Source: Annulohypoxylon bovei var. microspora
Taxonomy: Eukaryota > Ascomycota > Sordariomycetes > Xylariales > Hypoxylaceae
Reading direction: 5' to 3'
Assembly (NCBI GenBank): GCA_022836615.1
Contig: MU405227.1
Coordinates: 124,001 to 188,000, forward strand
Length of the DNA: 64,000 nt
The stretch's first letter is position 1. Each line of letters begins with the position of its first letter. Under the pieces are notes generated by a model that worked only from the letters and a program-made list of their open reading frames with translations, ran no database searches and was not told the origin of the DNA. Shown here piece by piece: positions 1-10,607 of the stretch. Position numbers and translations under genes: made by a program.

Positions 1-431
1 AATGGTGCAACCGTCAAGAAACAGTTTTGAGTATCACCAAAATCTAACCTTCCAGAGGTTGTAAGCTACGCGCAAAAAGTTCACAAGTTTTTTGCGGGAC
101 GTTAGCGATAAGGCATACTGATAAGAAATTTTCGGGGAGGAGTAACCTTATCCGAGGATCCGAATCCATATAAAAGGTACTTAGGTACATGCGCATGCCT
201 CAACTCCAAAATGCTTGGCATTCTTTTTATAATCGATAAGAAAGAAAGCAGATCATCAATTTTTAATTCACGTCTCGTTACGAACTGCCAACCACACGAT
301 CCTTTCTTGCGACAACAACAAGCTGCACTTCGCATAACCAACCACACGTCGCGCTTCGACATCCGATTTGGCAAAGCAACCTCGATCAAAACAAAACAAT
401 CATCTACGAATCGTGATCCTCAATTTACAAG
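1..431. other. Upstream region of RPB10
   Basis: No gene is supported here. The open frames on both strands lack ATG starts and family resemblance. The stretch just before the RPB10 start is rich in CA and AAC runs, typical of fungal 5' leaders, so it probably holds the RPB10 promoter and leader. Confidence 0.5.
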
Positions 432-846
432 ATGATTATTCCTATTCGTTGCTTTTCCTGCGGAAAGGTAGGCATCGTGACACCCCGCTACTTTGAATCT
501 TCTTTGTATTAACCGAAGCGCAAACAGGTGACCGGTGATCTTTGGGAGCGATACCTCAAGTTGATCGATGAGGGGACTGCCGATGGGTTCGTCGCAAATC
601 TCCACTATATCTGCATCGTATACTAACAAACCATCCAAGCGACGCCATGGATACCCTGGGCCTCAAACGATACTGCTGTCGTCGCATGATTATGACTCAC
701 GTCGACCTCATCGAGAAATTGCTCAAGTAAGACCTCCATATCTTCAAAATCAAAATACACGTAGGTAAGGTGAATGATCTAACAGCTAAACTAGGTACAC
801 CCCCGACGGTCGCAACGAGAAGAAGATCCAGCTTCAGCAGCGCTAG
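432..846 (+). CDS. RPB10: DNA-directed RNA polymerases I, II and III subunit RPABC5 (Rpb10)
   Basis: Small zinc-binding subunit shared by all three nuclear RNA polymerases; it bridges the large subunits at the base of the enzyme. I read four exons: 432-467, 528-586, 640-726 and 795-846, giving 77 residues, the usual size for the family. The spliced protein opens MIIPIRCFSCGK, then VTGDLWERYLKLIDEGTADG, then DAMDTLGLKRYCCRRMIMTH and VDLIEKLLKY. The zinc ligands CxxC (C7, C10) and the paired cysteines of RYCCRR are all present. Intron 2 has a weak donor (GTTCGT) but a perfect TACTAAC branch point at 621-627; intron 3 has GCTAAAC. The C-terminal tail (TPDGRNEKKIQLQQR) is slightly longer than in yeast. 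Identification is firm; only the exact start of exon 2 could shift. Confidence 0.95.
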
Positions 847-3800
847 GAAAGATGAATGAACTTGGATACTCAGATACGTGTGGCGTTGGCATGCTTTGGT
901 GGCGATGATTAGCACAAAATTGCATTCTACGGCGTTAGGTTGATGATTTGAGAAGGAGTCTGAAGATCACTTAAGTGGCATCCATGGATCGCAATTGTTT
1001 ACCCAGAGGACAACCTGAGAAGTCTGCTTTGGAAGAAGGCGACATTTGTACTGATGGATCTGCCTTGAACACCGAAAAGAAACAACGAAAAGAAAAAGTT
1101 GGCCTCGCGGTTATGCACAAGAGATGCATATGTACCTACCTGCTAGTGTATGATCTCAATTCGCGCTTAATAGTCGCGTAAAAGCAAGCTACGGGGATGT
1201 TGACGGCGGCTAACAGCCACTTCACTTTAGAGCTTCTACACCTAACTTCCGCAAATAATTCACTCTCGAGCAAGGGAGATATTTCTTCGTGGCTTTTCCA
1301 AGCTCTTGGGATCGAAATCTGCATTAGCTAGGAGTCGGCTAATGCACCGGTGGTTATGTTGGGAAGAATGTATCTCAGCTGAGACTCCTTCCAATGAACC
1401 TACTGTGCAATATTGGCCACGTCAACTCGCACAAGCGGTTCTCTTGTTGCCGCGAAGCGCCGTGCCGCACATTAATTGTTCAAGAGCTAATCGTTATGTT
1501 TTACATGGAGTTCCTAGACATGCGGCTTAGAGGTTGTTCTTGGAATGGGTGATGAGTCCAACTTGGTGACCGCATCTTTACCTACCTAACCGAAGCCTCT
1601 CCTTGGAAAAGGTAGAAAACTTCTTCCAACATACAGGCAGGTAGCCTAACACTAGTGTTTAAGAATCCATATGCTTGGTACACACCGACTGATTACCTAC
1701 CTACCTAGGTAGGTAGTTATATGTTATAATATCGTCTTACACATATAGTCGTTTTTGACTAATTATCAAGCTCCAACAGCACGTGTTGTTTGTTGGTGTA
1801 GTATGGACATATATATGTAACTAGCAGCAATGATCAAACTCCAAGACCAGAAATTATTTAAGCAAGGCTTGCCTATAAAGCTGGGGTTGTTTTTGAATAC
1901 AAGGTCTTCCCAGCCTTCCTGCATCTCGGACTCTTTTCCAGGTTACCAGCATACCGTCCAAGCCCGATATGTAGAAGTATGCAGGTATCACGGCGCGTAT
2001 GCAACTCTACACCACGTTCTAGAGCTATGTTCTAGAAATACGCCCCCAACGGATAAGCGAGAGTTAATCTTACATACCCTACCTAGGTATGTTGGTGCAT
2101 CATTATCGATCTCGTTGAATATCTAGGTTAGTAATGATCCAATATTCGAGTTCATCCCAGGTAGGTCGAGTAATATCATTGCTTATTCTCAAGGATATAA
2201 ACCCGTGAGCTCTATCATTGTCAGGCGGTGTGCATCATTCAGCCCCTTAATAGAATCTGTTACTTTCAATTATCTACATAGAAATATAATTCTCGGCACG
2301 TTCTGATATGTTACAATATACATAAGTACATGATATGACTTCGAGGATGTGACTTCCATACATACCTGTCATTAGTCACCCAGCCAATAGAATGATAAGA
2401 CGTATAGCCCTGTGGATCAAGCTAAAATGACCAGGATTGATTCGGGCAATCGGGTAACAGGAACCGGTCCGGAAATTTTTGGATATTTTCAAATGTTCAA
2501 CATCTCTCGCACATGTAATTCATACATGTATGTACCTTTCCTCATGGGTCATAGTGATGAGAGACGACGCTGAGAGGATATTGAAACTCCAGCTTATTAT
2601 TAAGGACGTTTAACGAAGTATCAGTTATCCTAATACTCTACATCATGGCCAGCCAATGGCTACCGGTATGATAACAGAAACGGCCGTATGAAGTTCGGCC
2701 CCCAAATGCCGCGAAAACAAGGCAAACTCGCCAGCTATTGCGGTGAAAGAATCTAGCTTATTCGGCTTCTCGACCAACCGAGGCTTCTAGTTTATGGTAT
2801 CAATGCAATGATGCCAAAGGACTCGGGATGCCGAGTCCAACAGCGATTCTTAATGGCTATTCAGAAGACACCTGGACTCTAGATATGCACCGTTGAGGTC
2901 GATATCCACTGATCGGCCGAGACTGACAGGACTGACACACGCTTTAGAGGTTCGCACACCAACAGCCCTTTAGGGCCCACATGGGTAGACCCAGTTAGTA
3001 CTAATAAAAGGAGCGGTACCAGATCTTCGGGAACACCTTCGAGCGGGCTTTCTCGAAGGATTGGTTCTTGCGATCTCTCTTCGGACCAGCATGTTTTTAT
3101 CATCCCCTTCTATCACGTCCATGGACCTGGGTACAGGCAACAACACATTATCAGACCACTTGTACTGGATATCGTCGTCACCTGGTTGTTGATTTAGTTG
3201 TCAGTGGCATTAGAATTACCTAAGTCTATCAGGTGTGACGAGAGGTACATGTTCCCATTGCGAGCTGAGACATTAGTTCTCAAATCGCCTATAGGGAAAT
3301 ATTCAGGTTCATGTTCAGCCGTTGTATTCAATCTGCAACTTTGCTTACGTCGAGGGAAACAAGAAAAAAAGCAAATGTTTCCCGTTTCACTCAGCCTATG
3401 CTATCATGTCACTCAATCATTGGTCACAAAATCCCGAGCTACTACGGTAAGTCTGGGAAGTCTGGGGGGCTGTCGTGATCTTTTGCGCTTTTGCACATTT
3501 TGCACTTTTACCCCGACATGTTCAGGTGAAAGTGGGTTAATAGCTCACTTCTAAAGTCTTGGACAAGGGTCGGCAGGGTGGGAGAAAGCTCAGAGCTCGA
3601 AATGGCTTCGTGTCACTCGCCGAGGGAAGCGACCCGTGTGTGGCTCTAAGCGCCGAAACCCCTGCTCGTCCCCCTGCAGCCCCCTCCGAAGACTCTCCCT
3701 TGCTATCATCCTACTCGTCAACGCTGCGCTCAAGTAGTAAAGAGGTCAAGACGCGCATCTGCAGGCCCTAGGATCTGTGGATAACCCAGCGAGCGCAAAA

Positions 3801-4830
3801 CGGATGGTTGCTAACTCAGAGTAAGCCATAGATATCTTGTGAATGATACGAATCAAGGAGATCGGATTGTACCCGAAGAAATTATCAATTAAGACACAAA
3901 AGAGCCTCCGTACTACCATAAGCTACATACTTAGGCAGTACAACAGCGAAAACAGGAATCTTTCCAGGTTCTCATCGGTATTCCACGACGGTATCCTACC
4001 CTATCCAGCCCATCTTGCCTTTGCTTCCACTCCAGGCCCCCCCCAAAAGGTCCAGATCGCGATATCATACATCCCACCCTATACGCTATACGTTCCCCCC
4101 ATCCGAATCGCTCGCCATCCTCCGACCGTCATATCCAAGTCAAATTCGAAGGATTCATAGGGTAGCTAGCTCTACTACCTAGTGTAGGTACTTATCTAGC
4201 CTTCTCTCTGCGGGTGAGCTCCACGTCTGTTATCCCTTTCGGGTCGCAGTGGAGCTCTCTTGGGCGAATCTCAAAGCTCGACATTCTTCTCAGCCCCTCC
4301 AACTCAAGCGCAACAATTGATTCAACCCTCCAGTCACGCCGAACTACCGTCCCGAAGGACTATACATACGTCTAATCCTTTCAACCCCCCTGTCTCGCCT
4401 CGCTTCTACGGATCTTCCTCCCTAGAGTTTGTCTGGGTGTTGGTCCTCAGTTGGTTAGAACATCGCGATAGTCGATCTGTATAATACCGGACAGTTAAGG
4501 ATCGCTGGCATTCAAAAATTTGCACCGCTCTTTCGCGAGAGTTCGTTTTAGTCGAATAAGTAGGCTCTGCTCTGCAGGTTATCTGGTTGTCTTCCTTCGG
4601 TCTTCTCGACTCGACCCTCGCCAGGACCCAGATCCGACCCGAATCGCGGCCTCCTACGTGGTCTACATATCCATCATCGCGTCTGCCCTAAGCGCGCTAA
4701 GCCATCTCTTTGGATTTTTAGAGACGCGATAGAAAACAAAGAGCCGCTATCAAGCGCCCTCAAGGCAGTTTTTCCAACACCGCCCGACCTGCATCGTGGT
4801 CGGTCCTGAATTCCCCTAAGCTAGGCAGTC
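847..4830. other. Gene-poor interval, RPB10 to the next gene
   Basis: No recognisable gene on either strand over about 4 kb. Contents I can name are a long copy of the CCTAGG palindrome at 1694-1715, another near 2075-2090, and a pyrimidine-rich plus-strand stretch from about 3950 to 4830 that probably holds the promoter and leader of the gene starting at 4831. Successive plus-strand open frames occur here, but only one (3843-4160) begins with ATG and none resembles a known family. Confidence 0.5.
1694..1715. repeat. Long copy of the dispersed CCTAGG palindrome
   Basis: Direct reading shows TACCTAC units meeting GTAGGTA units around a central CCTAGG. It is the longest and most perfect example of a motif repeated across the intergenic parts of the window. 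Confidence 0.8.
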
Positions 4831-7351
4831 ATGGCTCTCGAAGCTCCGTTGAGATCGTCGACTGGGAGTATAATATCTGCTTTCTCGCCTCACATGGAGA
4901 CGTCTATGTCTTCTCCAGAGTCGCCCTCTGCTCCTCGATCACAGTTTCGTCCAATGTCTGTCACTTGCTACCTCCAAGCCTCACAATTAATGACCGTCGC
5001 TAATAGGAAACAGGTCTACTAGCGCCATAGAATCCAATTCCTTACGGCCGTCATCGGCAGCTCCCCGGCCTTCTTCCGTCAATCACTATCTCATGAGCCC
5101 GAGCGATATAGTTGGCCCTTCACCAGTCACATCCGTCGGGACGGAAGTGACAGAGATAGACGATGAGATGTCTGATGAGGTTCGACCCCAACTTACCACT
5201 GCGAACCCTGATCCGCAACCTCAGGTTGGTTGGCTTGAAGACGGGAATGCGCTTGCAGCAACAATGCTGACCTAGGGCTAGCTTCTAATGCTCAGCACGA
5301 ATCTCTCCGATCAAGTACGGCGGACTACAAACGAAGAGGCGGTATCAGTCATACACGCGCCAGAGAGCTTTCAGAGTTGGGTGAGTTCAAGTCTAATATT
5401 CAGTTACGCCACACCTACTCATCATTATAGACAACCGCCGACAACTCACCAAGGCAATCGGAGTCAACACAAAGGACATCGCCGTCTACTCCTCCCGCCA
5501 AGCCAGAGAATATGCTGTTGCCATTTAGTAGTGACTCGAGTTCAAAGGTAAGTATCTAGAATATTAAACGGTGATTGACACGTGGGACTTACGTATATAG
5601 ACCAAGTCTCCCGGCCTGCCAACACCGCCTCCGCTCTCAACGGATATTAAGCCTGCCAGGTACAGTCTCGATAATGCAACGCCTAGAGCTCAAAATTTAC
5701 AGGAGGTACTAAAAGACTCATCGAGAATACGGTCTAGTAGTGCCAGTAGCCTCGAATGTCAGTACACCAGCTTTCTAGATCATTGGATGTTATGACTAAC
5801 AGCCTACAACAGTAATACCAGAGAGTAAGGAGCCGGAGACAGATACGGAACCTGATCTAGAAATCTACGACGACGAGGAATTCGTGACACCCGTTCGGGA
5901 GCAGGATACTGAAGATGTAGAAATCAGTTCTTTGAAAACAGCATTACAGGAATGTTGGACCTTGTGCAATACCTTGGCTACTCTCAGCACACACCATCGC
6001 GAGAGAGTATTTAGCACCTCAGGAACCCCTGACGGCCACGAAAGAGCCTGGAAGTGCTGTTGGAAGTTATGCCAGCGATTATACGATAGCCGTGATGAGA
6101 CTGACGAGTCCTTTAACGTCCGAAAAAACCTAGATCTTTGTCGGGATTTCTGCCAGTCGCTCTTCGATATACGGCAGCGCAAGGATGAGGTTGCAGATTC
6201 TGTTCTGCGCGTGAGTTTTGAGCTTAATAACCAGTGAGTGAACCGGTCCTATTTACTTTAAGGGGAAGCAGTCATACTGATTATAATGCAGCCTATACAG
6301 CGCGCAGGATAACCGAGTTCTTCCGGAGGCGTTCCGAGAGCGGACTCTAGACTTCTACATTACACTGTGTCATCGGCTTATGAAACAGCGTGGCGAGTTA
6401 GGCGAAGAAACGGACTCTCTCCTTTCTGCCTGCTGGTCGCTTGCAGAAATGCTGTTCAGCTTGCGGCAGAGCAAGAGGGACGGAAGGGCTCCAGACGAGG
6501 AGCTCCTTGGCTCAGCAGTCCAAGCATGTTGGGAACTTTGCGACATATTTAGAGAAGGATGGACACAGATCCGGCCGGATAGGGGAACGCCGCGCCCAAG
6601 CCAGACCAGCTTCTTCTCGTTTAGTCGGGAAAGAGAAGCGGCCGAGTTAACAGACGGCAGGGAAAGCCGGGCTTCGACCCGCTCGAAAACAGGTAGCCTA
6701 AAGAATCACACCTCCCAAGGAGGTAAATCATCGCGGAAAATACCACCGGTACCCGAAACCCCCGTAACCGAGTTCGAGGACACGCCCGTCTCGCCAGACG
6801 GCGAGTCTCCGCAAGTGCCGAATATCCTAGTCCTCGGGACGGATAGCAACAGAGGCGGCCGGTGGTCCAGCAGTGCCTCAAATCTATCAAGCTATTCCCA
6901 AAGCAGCCAGCGGACTTCCAGCACAGCTACCACCGCGACGACCAACGAGGACCCGAACATAACACGTATTAAGGTCCTTATCCTCAAAGCCGCAATGAAC
7001 ATCGGGTTCTCGCGGGACGCAAACGCAGATGGGCATCACCATAACGGCGGCGCGGCCTCCCTACAGGCCTTCGTCAAGACCCTACCCACGGGATCGTTCG
7101 GCTCGTTGCCCACGCACTCCGCGTTGCTAAAAAGTTACAAGAATCTTGTAGTGGCCGATTCGTCATTTAGACAGGCGTCGTCGCTGCCGTCGCGCGGGAA
7201 GCGCGTCCTCGCGATCGATGTAGCGAATAGCGTGGACTGGATGACGCACCGCTCTAGCCAGTACGGGTTCCTCCGCGACTTGTTCAAGCTTGTCTTCGGC
7301 TTCCATGCCGAGGACGCGGAGGGGAGGAAGAATGTCAGTATCGCGGTGTGA
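4831..7351 (+). CDS. Fungus-specific protein with Trp/Cys/Leu-rich helical repeats (uncharacterised)
   Basis: Seven exons: 4831-4955, 5014-5224, 5282-5380, 5431-5547, 5601-5757, 5813-6233 and 6292-7351, giving 729 residues. Residues 1-240 are Ser/Pro-rich and look disordered. The middle (about 260-470) is helical, with a recurring pattern of Cys-Trp-x-Leu-Cys or similar: QECWTLCNTL, WKCCWKLCQRLYD, LCRDFCQSLFD, LLSACWSLAEMLF, AVQACWELCDIF. A second Ser/Thr-rich linker follows, then a conserved-looking C-terminal block beginning ITRIKVLILKAAMNIGF, with SLQAFVKTLP and a final DLFKLVFGFH. I believe this is a Pezizomycotina family catalogued only as a domain of unknown function (possibly DUF7624, recalled and not verified). 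No catalytic motif, signal peptide or membrane segment is visible. Intron 5 has a good GACTAAC branch point. The middle exons are firm; exons 1-3 are chosen by frame and could shift slightly. Confidence 0.8.
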
Positions 7352-8717
7352 TCCTATCTCGAGGGTTGCATCATTGATATATACCTACGATACTATCTAT
7401 TACGTCCATCTACACGAACATGAATGATGAGGTACGCACACGCACGGGACATCCGGGTCCGGGAAAATATATATTTGACGGCTCATGACTGATCACGAAA
7501 TTTTTACTCAACACAATATGGACGAAAACCGAGTTGGGGGTCATGATTTTGTAACTTGGTTATCTGTCTCGGGAGGTTCTATTATTTAATGTCTGTTGTT
7601 TTTGTCGGTTACGCTTATCCGCCTTTCGAGCCCTCGCTTTAACGCTTTATAAGATACCCCCCTATTATTGTTATTTTCTTCTTCTTCCCTATCGACTACG
7701 CGGCGCTTTGGGTCTAGGTATTGAGCGGAGGAAACGGGGATGGTGGAAGAGGGAAGGAAACGGGGAAGTGGCATGGATGCTGGGCTGGTTATTCGGTGTT
7801 GGTGAGATGAGTCTAGTCCACCTACTTAGGTGCCTAGGTAGGTAGATGTGTTGGGAAGCCGAGTCGATCTACCTATATATCTGCGGTGTTTTGATGGGAT
7901 ATGGATACGGGTATGGATATTGATGATATTGGATATGCAAAACGCGGCAGCTTAAAGAGTTTATAGGGCTTACGCCTAACTAGCAGGATTGAGAATTCGG
8001 ATCGTTGGATTTCCGACATTGATCGTTGTGTTCGACATTGCAATCTGTCTGATGCGTAAGCTTTAGGCGGGTTTGGAGAATGCTGTTACGAAACATTTGA
8101 AGCTCAAGGCTGTGCGGTTGAATATCGTCCGTGGGAGCGGAGCTGGTTGACTTGTTAAGAGGTCTTAGCCTACGAAGTACCGTGATTATCATATGTCCAT
8201 GAAGATGCCACACACATACAATATAAATAAGCCAATATTACAATGTATCAGCCCTATCAAACACACTCCTCACCTAAATCCATCCTAGTTTCAGACAACA
8301 GTGCTCGTATCACGGATAGAGATTATAACGATTCAAGAATTGGGGGACAGAAATTTCGTATTCATCCATAAGAGCCTCTCCTATATCATATATACGAACA
8401 GGCAATCCCATACCCACCGATACTACAAGATGGGAGGAGAGAAGATTGGCCAACTCGTCCATACTCAAGCTCTTATTCTCAAATAGTAAAATGTTTCAGT
8501 TGGTCCAATCCATTTTTCCCTTCGCCCTTTTACCCGTTACGCCGTCTCCATTCGTCGATCGTGACGCCCGTAACATCCGAAGTAGAAATAGGATGGGACG
8601 TCACTGAGATAACTTTGGCCTTCGTATCTCTCACCGTTCTTCGTTCGGCCATAGACATACCGCACTGCTAGGGTATCAGGTCCAAGCAGCTGTAGGCGGA
8701 ACATGTAGTCACGTCGC
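7352..8717. other. Convergent intergenic region
   Basis: Lies between two convergent genes and should contain both 3' ends. No coding sequence is supported. It holds a CCTAGG palindrome copy at about 7821-7846 and AT-rich stretches. Confidence 0.5.
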
Positions 8718-9672
8718 TTATTTATCCTTGCGAGTACCAGCCGGGGGCTGCGTCTCGCCGTACTTCTCACATAGGTCGTTGTACTCGCGAGTCAATCCCT
8801 CAGCCTGCTTGCGCAGAGTCTCGATGTCACGGTCCTTCTTCTCGAGCTCGGTCCTAAGGCGGGCAATCTCGCCGGGCTTTCCGGCCTGGGCCAGCTTCTC
8901 GGATTCCTTAGTCTTGCGGTCGGTGCCCTCGTACTGCTTGACCTTCTCCTCTAGGCGGAGCACTTCTAGGATCATGATGTAGGTGCGGTTGAGGATGAGC
9001 GACAGGAACAGCGTGAAACCACATAGGTACATGTTGCGCTGGCTGTAGAACTTGCGGGCTTGGACTTCGAGGCGTTCGTGACCCATCACCGCTCTGTTGT
9101 GGGGGTGTCCGTTAGTATGGTGTGACGCATGTGGCTTGTTTTCTGGTAATATGGGTACGTATAAAGGGACAGAGAAGGGAGTGATTGCGGGGAATATTGA
9201 GGAGTGAGAAACTTACGCTGCGCCCTTATTCGAATCGGTAGCTGCGGCAAGCTCGAGTTGAACACGATAGACACGGTTAACACTGTCGAGGAAGAGAATC
9301 AAGATGAACACAAAGGTGATCTTGAGCCAATATTGTAACTTGGCAACTATGGCGTTCTCTGAAAGGAAGCTGTAATATTCAACAATTTGTCAGCTCCAAG
9401 CCCTCTATCACCAACAGTATTGCTAATTTAGCCGGGTTAACGCACGTGAACATCTTTCGTCGGATGGCGAAAGGCATTGGGACGACGAGGAACATAAAGA
9501 GTGACATCTCCGCCACCAGGAGTATGAAGACCTGGTTATCCAGTATTAGCAAAGCTGTTAGGGACATGAGGAACCCCATCGTGGTTGTAGTAGAATTCGA
9601 TAGATGAATGTGTGTCTTCTGATAATATTTCTGCAAGAAATTTGGACATACAAGTGTGTAATAGAGCGTCAT
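8718..9672 (-). CDS. Endoplasmic reticulum transmembrane protein, Bap31/Yet3 family
   Basis: ER membrane protein of the BAP31 family, linked to sorting and quality control of membrane proteins. Four exons on the minus strand: 9652-9672, 9446-9531, 9217-9369 and 8718-9093, giving 211 residues. It starts MTLYYTL|VFILLVAEMSLFMF, the hydrophobic first membrane segment, followed by PMPFAIRRKMF. A second hydrophobic segment is ITFVFILILFLDSVNRVYRV, and a third is MYLCGFTLFLSLILNRTYIM. From about residue 140 a charged coiled coil follows (VKQYEGTDRKTK, LRTELEKKDRDIETLRKQ). The extreme C-terminus RKDK fits a (K/R)Kxx ER-retrieval signal. Membrane topology and coiled coil match the family in order and length. 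Intron 2 has a GCTGACA branch point. Identification is firm. Confidence 0.93.
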
Positions 9673-10159
9673 CTTGAGAGAGCTTCAGTGGTAGTTCTAG
9701 ATCTTCTTTGGTCTTCGTAGCTCGTGGAAGAGTCGGGAAAGAGGACGACGATAATGCCGATGTGGTGCAGCAGTGCCCAAATGTGTTGTCAAAGGAGAAT
9801 TGGACTCGAGATATGCAAGGTGAAGTTTGCCTAACGTATGAAAAGGCAAGGCAAGGAACCGAATGGTTTTATGATCTTGATTTTCAGACAAAGGGTTCCT
9901 GGGTTTTTATTGTAAATTGTTTAAAAAGTTAAGTTCGTTGGAGGATTGAAAATGTGGCCTTGTCTCACGAGCTTGCAGGTAGTAGTTACCCGGAGCTGAC
10001 CGCAGCTGTGGTTACTGTGGTTGGTTAGTGGGGCTGAGTTAGCTTAACTGCTTGGAAGTCAACTACGTCAGCTCCGTACAGGGAAGGAGATGACGTCGCA
10101 GTGACACAACGAATGAAGCTAGCTTCTCTTATGTAATCAACTTTAATCGCAACCCTGTT

Positions 10160-10183
10160 CTACATCTACATCTACATCTACAT
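10160..10183. repeat. CTACAT microsatellite (about four units)
   Basis: Four consecutive six-base CTACAT units followed by a partial unit are visible by direct reading. Intergenic. Confidence 0.8.
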
Positions 10184-10468
10184 AACATTTGAACTGAGTT
10201 TGACTGGAATATCATCAAGTTTGGACATTAACAAATATCGCATTACCTAGTTACTTGGATTTAATATTCTTTTCCTTAGGATGATTTAACTGAAATAGCA
10301 CTTGTGACTGAGTAACAAGCTTGAACCCATCCATCGTTTGTCACTTTTCTGTTTGACAGCCTGGCCTAGTGAGATCCTGCGATCTGGCCTATTGCATTTA
10401 TCAGGCCACTGGGGCTGCGTGTATGTCGCATTTATCAAACTAGCAACAAATGAGTCATTCACAATCGT

Positions 10469-10474
10469 TTTATT
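10469..10474 (-). terminator. Candidate polyadenylation signal for DUS3
   Basis: The minus strand reads AATAAA about 135 nt beyond the DUS3 stop codon, a plausible cleavage/polyadenylation signal. Fungal signals are degenerate, so this is only suggestive. Confidence 0.35.
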
Positions 10475-10607
10475 TTCCGTTGCCATGCTTTGTGTCTATC
10501 TAATACTATGTAGCAAGGCTTTACGGAACAGACATCTGTCCTTAAAGCTAATGATTGCAACCCTATGCAACGACAAAAGTACACCGTCCCCAGATGTAGA
10601 GGGTTAC

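Larger units (their letters stand above)
9673..10607. other. Intergenic region between Yet3-like and DUS3 genes
   Basis: Contains the promoter of the Yet3-like gene and the 3' end of DUS3, both read on the minus strand. A short CTACAT tandem repeat lies at about 10160-10182. No gene is supported; the plus-strand open frame overlapping the DUS3 terminal exon has no ATG at its beginning and no family resemblance. Confidence 0.5.

Noticed and set aside
3198..4732. Five consecutive plus-strand open frames upstream of 4831
   Set aside because: Four of five lack ATG, frames do not join through credible introns, and composition is that of a pyrimidine-rich leader; an unseen 5' exon cannot be fully excluded.
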